A stretch of DNA of 64,000 bases from Chionis minor. Taxonomy: Eukaryota > Chordata > Aves > Charadriiformes > Chionididae. The notes below the pieces were generated by a model. That model saw only the letters and a program-made list of their open reading frames with translations, did not search any database and had not been told where the DNA came from. The position numbers and the translations under genes are program-made. The stretch is from assembly GCA_013398295.1 (NCBI GenBank), contig VZSF01009050.1:248001-312000 (forward strand), read 5' to 3'. Shown here piece by piece: positions 61,396 to 64,000 of the stretch; position 1 is the stretch's first letter, and each line of letters opens with the position of its first letter.

Positions 61396-61565
61396 GTGAG
61401 TTTGTGGCACCTCTGTGAAAGGGTATTTTAGAAGGTGCGGTAAGCGCTGCGCTCAGGGAAGAAGGAGGCTGGAGGCAAAGGCCAGGGGGCTGGAGCAGGA
61501 GGGGAGAGGAGAGCAGCGGCCGAGGCAGCCCGAGGGGCTGCAGGATACGGCTCCTGCTGTTGGAG

Positions 61566-64000
61566 GAGGTACGAGGCACTGACCCCATTTCCCTTCATTG
61601 CCTCCGAGCTGAGGGTCAGCCCCTGTCAGGGAGACGGAGTATAATGTGTGTGGGGAGGGGACTGGGGGAACAGGGTAGGGAAAGTAGGGAAGAAAGGTTT
61701 GGCCGATGCAAGGAGTGTTTTTTCCCCGCTGTGTGCCTGTTTGTTTGTTTCAGTACCAGAATCAATAATTAGAACTTTGTTCACTGCCGGTAGATTACAT
61801 TGGTTGAACACTCCCCAAATCTTTGCCCATGGCACCAAAAGGCCTCTCTTAGCAAATAGAAATTACCCACTTTGAGGATGGATTTTTACCCTCAAATAGG
61901 GGAAATGGGCAGTTAATTAGGCATCTTGCTTCTGCTTTCATGGGGTCTGCTCTTTTGCTTTTGTCAGGCAGTGTGTCACTTTTCATCATCAAGATGTTAA
62001 TACACAGGACAAAGAGAACTTCAAGAATGATCAAAATGGCTGATCGAGGTTGGAGGGACTACTCAAGGTAAAATCCAAGGTGGTCTGTGTCTGTCCTGGT
62101 TCCTTTTGAAACGCAAGGTCACATCTTCTAGCCTGAGCACACACCTTGTCAATTACTACTTGTGCAAAGTACAAGCAACTGCTTTTTGTATCCTTCCTCC
62201 ATAATCATTTAGTATGTCAAAGCTGGGAAATGATACAATCTGATAAGTAACCATGGTTGGGTCTTCTGTGTCTGCAGCTCCTCCTAGAGCTCACAGACTA
62301 TCACCTGTGTTTTCCTACACTTAGACGTGTGTTTTCTGTTGGAGTAGTCCCCTCTTCTTGTAACAGCTTTGCCTACTCTTTTACAAAAAGATTAGAAATA
62401 CCCAGTTTAGTTATTCTGTTCTCATGCCCCTACGCAGCATTGATGCTCATTACCAGGCCCTCATTAAACACATTGAGTTGTGAATGGCACGTTTCCAGTT
62501 GTGTGGCCTTTGTTGGGCTTTTAAATAGTTGTTGTAGCAGGAAAGCTTTTTGGGCATTTCAGTTGTCCAACAGCTGTGGTGTGTCTGTAACCTGAATGCC
62601 ACATGTTTTTGGTTTGTTATGTGACTTCTGTATTGCCTGGAACTGCTTTCCTTGCATCCAGTGGCCCAATCCAGGCAGGTGTGTGCGGATGGTTCACATT
62701 AGTTGGTGTGTGGCATCAAGTGATGCACCAACAGTTTTCATTCAATGCAGTTTCTAGATTTTTAGCATATACCAGTCTTTCTGAGACAGATGTGCATATT
62801 CAGCTGCTGGAAGAAAGAAAGCGAGTTCAATTTTGCTGGGTGAGCTTGCAGATAGCATTTATGAGCGATATTACTCTAAGCACTAAATTTATATTTTGCC
62901 TGCTTCACGTGTGCTTTAGAAAACAATACGCAGTGGACTGGCATTCCTGCTTGGATTGGGTGGCTTATGCTACATTCTGGCTTATTGTTGTTTATTAGCT
63001 TTAAAAAGTGAAAGCGACTCATGTGCATGGTAGACAGGTTGGTGCATAATTAGTGTTTGGTAATAAACAAAGACCTAGAGACTACCAACATTAATGTAGG
63101 TTTGGTTTGGATGAGGTCATTTGTTTAGAGAGCAGGTTTGTTTAGCTAGCGGGACCTATGCTGGCTGTGTACTTAATCTTTGAGCCTTTGGATAGCTGTT
63201 AAGTAGCGTAAGTACAAGTATACTTCCTTGTGGTGAGCCGTTCTCTATCATGAACCACCTCCTTTTGTGTAGTTTGAGGCAAGATTGTTTTCTGCTAGGA
63301 CTGATACCATATGTGGGCATCTGGAGTGTGGAATATGCCACCAGTCTTAGTAGGCACCTGTGTATCTGACTTGCCATCATGGTGCTGAGCAAACCAGAGA
63401 CACTGTTTTCTCCCCTTTCCCTGAAAAGCTGAATTTCTGGTCTGTCACACACCTTAGCACAGAGTGAGACTGTATGTTTAACCTAGCGGCTCCGGTGATG
63501 GTTTCCATCCTTACTATGTCCCCACAAGAAATATGGTTGGCATGTGCCAAGGCAAGCCTTGGCCCAGCTGTTGCTGTAGACTCCATCAGAATGAATGACT
63601 GGTTCAGGCGTCAGCTGTTTGAGTGGTGTCTTGTCCTGTTGCCAGTGTGTCAAAGCCCTCACAAACTGTAATGCACTCTGGTAACTTACTTGTCCGTATT
63701 AGCAAAAGTCAAGGGCTGAATAGACCTTGCTACACATTCTGAAGGGTTTCCATTGCCATGAAGAGAATTAGATGGTCTTTCCCAAACTGCTCTTGGTCTA
63801 CAGAGAAGGTTTCAAGTAGCAGAGGTCATCCATGTTTGGTCCTGGAATCATAATGCCTCCCCTTCCTCTGCTGTTTGCTGCTAGTGAGTGTGTGAGCCTG
63901 AGGGCAGTTCTCTGCTGCCTGGGTTGCTGGGCACAGAGAGACCAAAAGCACTGCTGGCCTGTGCTGCTTGGTCTGGGGTGGAGGAGAGCTCTGTGGAGAG
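61566..64000 (+). other. Probable first intron or downstream flank of the island gene
   Basis: No exon recognised to the window end. The plus strand is markedly T- and G-rich: my hand count over 62461-62640 is A 34, C 28, G 47, T 71. Vertebrate introns on the coding strand show this excess, so it supports plus-strand transcription from the island. Frames of 112 and 131 codons (62257-62595, 62603-62998) have no recognisable domain. Confidence 0.4.

Larger units (their letters stand above)
61105..61565. promoter_or_regulatory. CpG island, probable promoter of the next gene
   Basis: An abrupt change from AT-rich DNA to a GC-rich block dense in CpG (for example GCGGGAG, CTCGGCGGGAAGG, CCGATCGC, CTGCGGCCTGCGGG, GGCCGGCGC, CGTACCGGCC, GGGGGCGGCTC, GCAGCGGCCGAGG). 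It is the only such island in the window. It has no TATA box, as is usual for CpG-island promoters, and a GATGGCGCC close to a YY1 initiator core lies at 61251-61259. By synteny the downstream plus-strand gene would be NRXN3, but nothing here identifies it. One ambiguous base (N) sits at 61136. Confidence 0.7.

Noticed and set aside
61109..61588. Minus-strand frame of 159 codons through the CpG island, poly-Pro rich
   Set aside because: It is the antisense of the GGA repeat and GC-rich island, and low complexity explains the open frame.
1..64000. CRISPR arrays, bacterial operons, phage genes, tRNA or rRNA genes
   Set aside because: No regularly spaced direct repeats, ribosome-binding sites, dense coding or cloverleaf and rRNA sequence were seen. 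The window is vertebrate nuclear DNA.

Overview
The window looks like bird nuclear DNA. It has widely spaced exons with GT/AG introns, several CR1 retrotransposon copies of very different ages (three end in, or antisense begin with, the ATTCTATG-type tail typical of avian CR1), an avian-type endogenous-retrovirus LTR remnant, and a compact CpG-island promoter. No bacterial, phage or plasmid features are present. The species cannot be named from this sequence.

Layout. Bases 1 to about 14,973 are the 3' end of one plus-strand gene, ADCK1 (aarF-domain-containing kinase 1). Four coding exons (8122-8271, 8525-8722, 12397-12590, 13953-14124) join without a frame break into the last 237 residues of the protein, including the UbiB-family catalytic loop HCDPHPGN and the metal-binding LLDHG. 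They are followed by an ~850-base 3' UTR with AATAAA at 14949. The exons for the N-terminal half lie upstream of the window, so bases 1-8121 are intron.

From ~15 kb to ~61 kb I find no confident gene. This ~46-kb stretch holds CR1 copies at ~20.4, 27.4, 37.1, 39.3-40.6 and 59.0 kb, an LTR remnant at ~30.7-31.2 kb, simple repeats (an 18-G run at 19088, a ~158-base polypurine tract at 19317, a GT repeat at 39153), and two speculative minus-strand exon-like segments (24539-24627 and ~44960-45416). In human, and as I recall in chicken, the gene after ADCK1 is NRXN3 in the same orientation with a large gap between. The gap here is consistent with that.

At 61105-61565 there is a CpG island with a consensus splice donor at 61396. 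Base skew changes across it in the way expected of plus-strand transcription starting there. It is probably the promoter and first exon of the next gene, with NRXN3 the obvious synteny candidate, but no neurexin coding sequence is visible before the window ends. The last 2.4 kb would then be first intron.

I found no convincing novel system. The findings worth checking are the CpG-island first exon, the splice-bounded minus-strand segments and a few compact binding-site arrangements. The longest open frames outside ADCK1 (about 170-240 codons) look like chance frames in GC-rich or low-complexity DNA.
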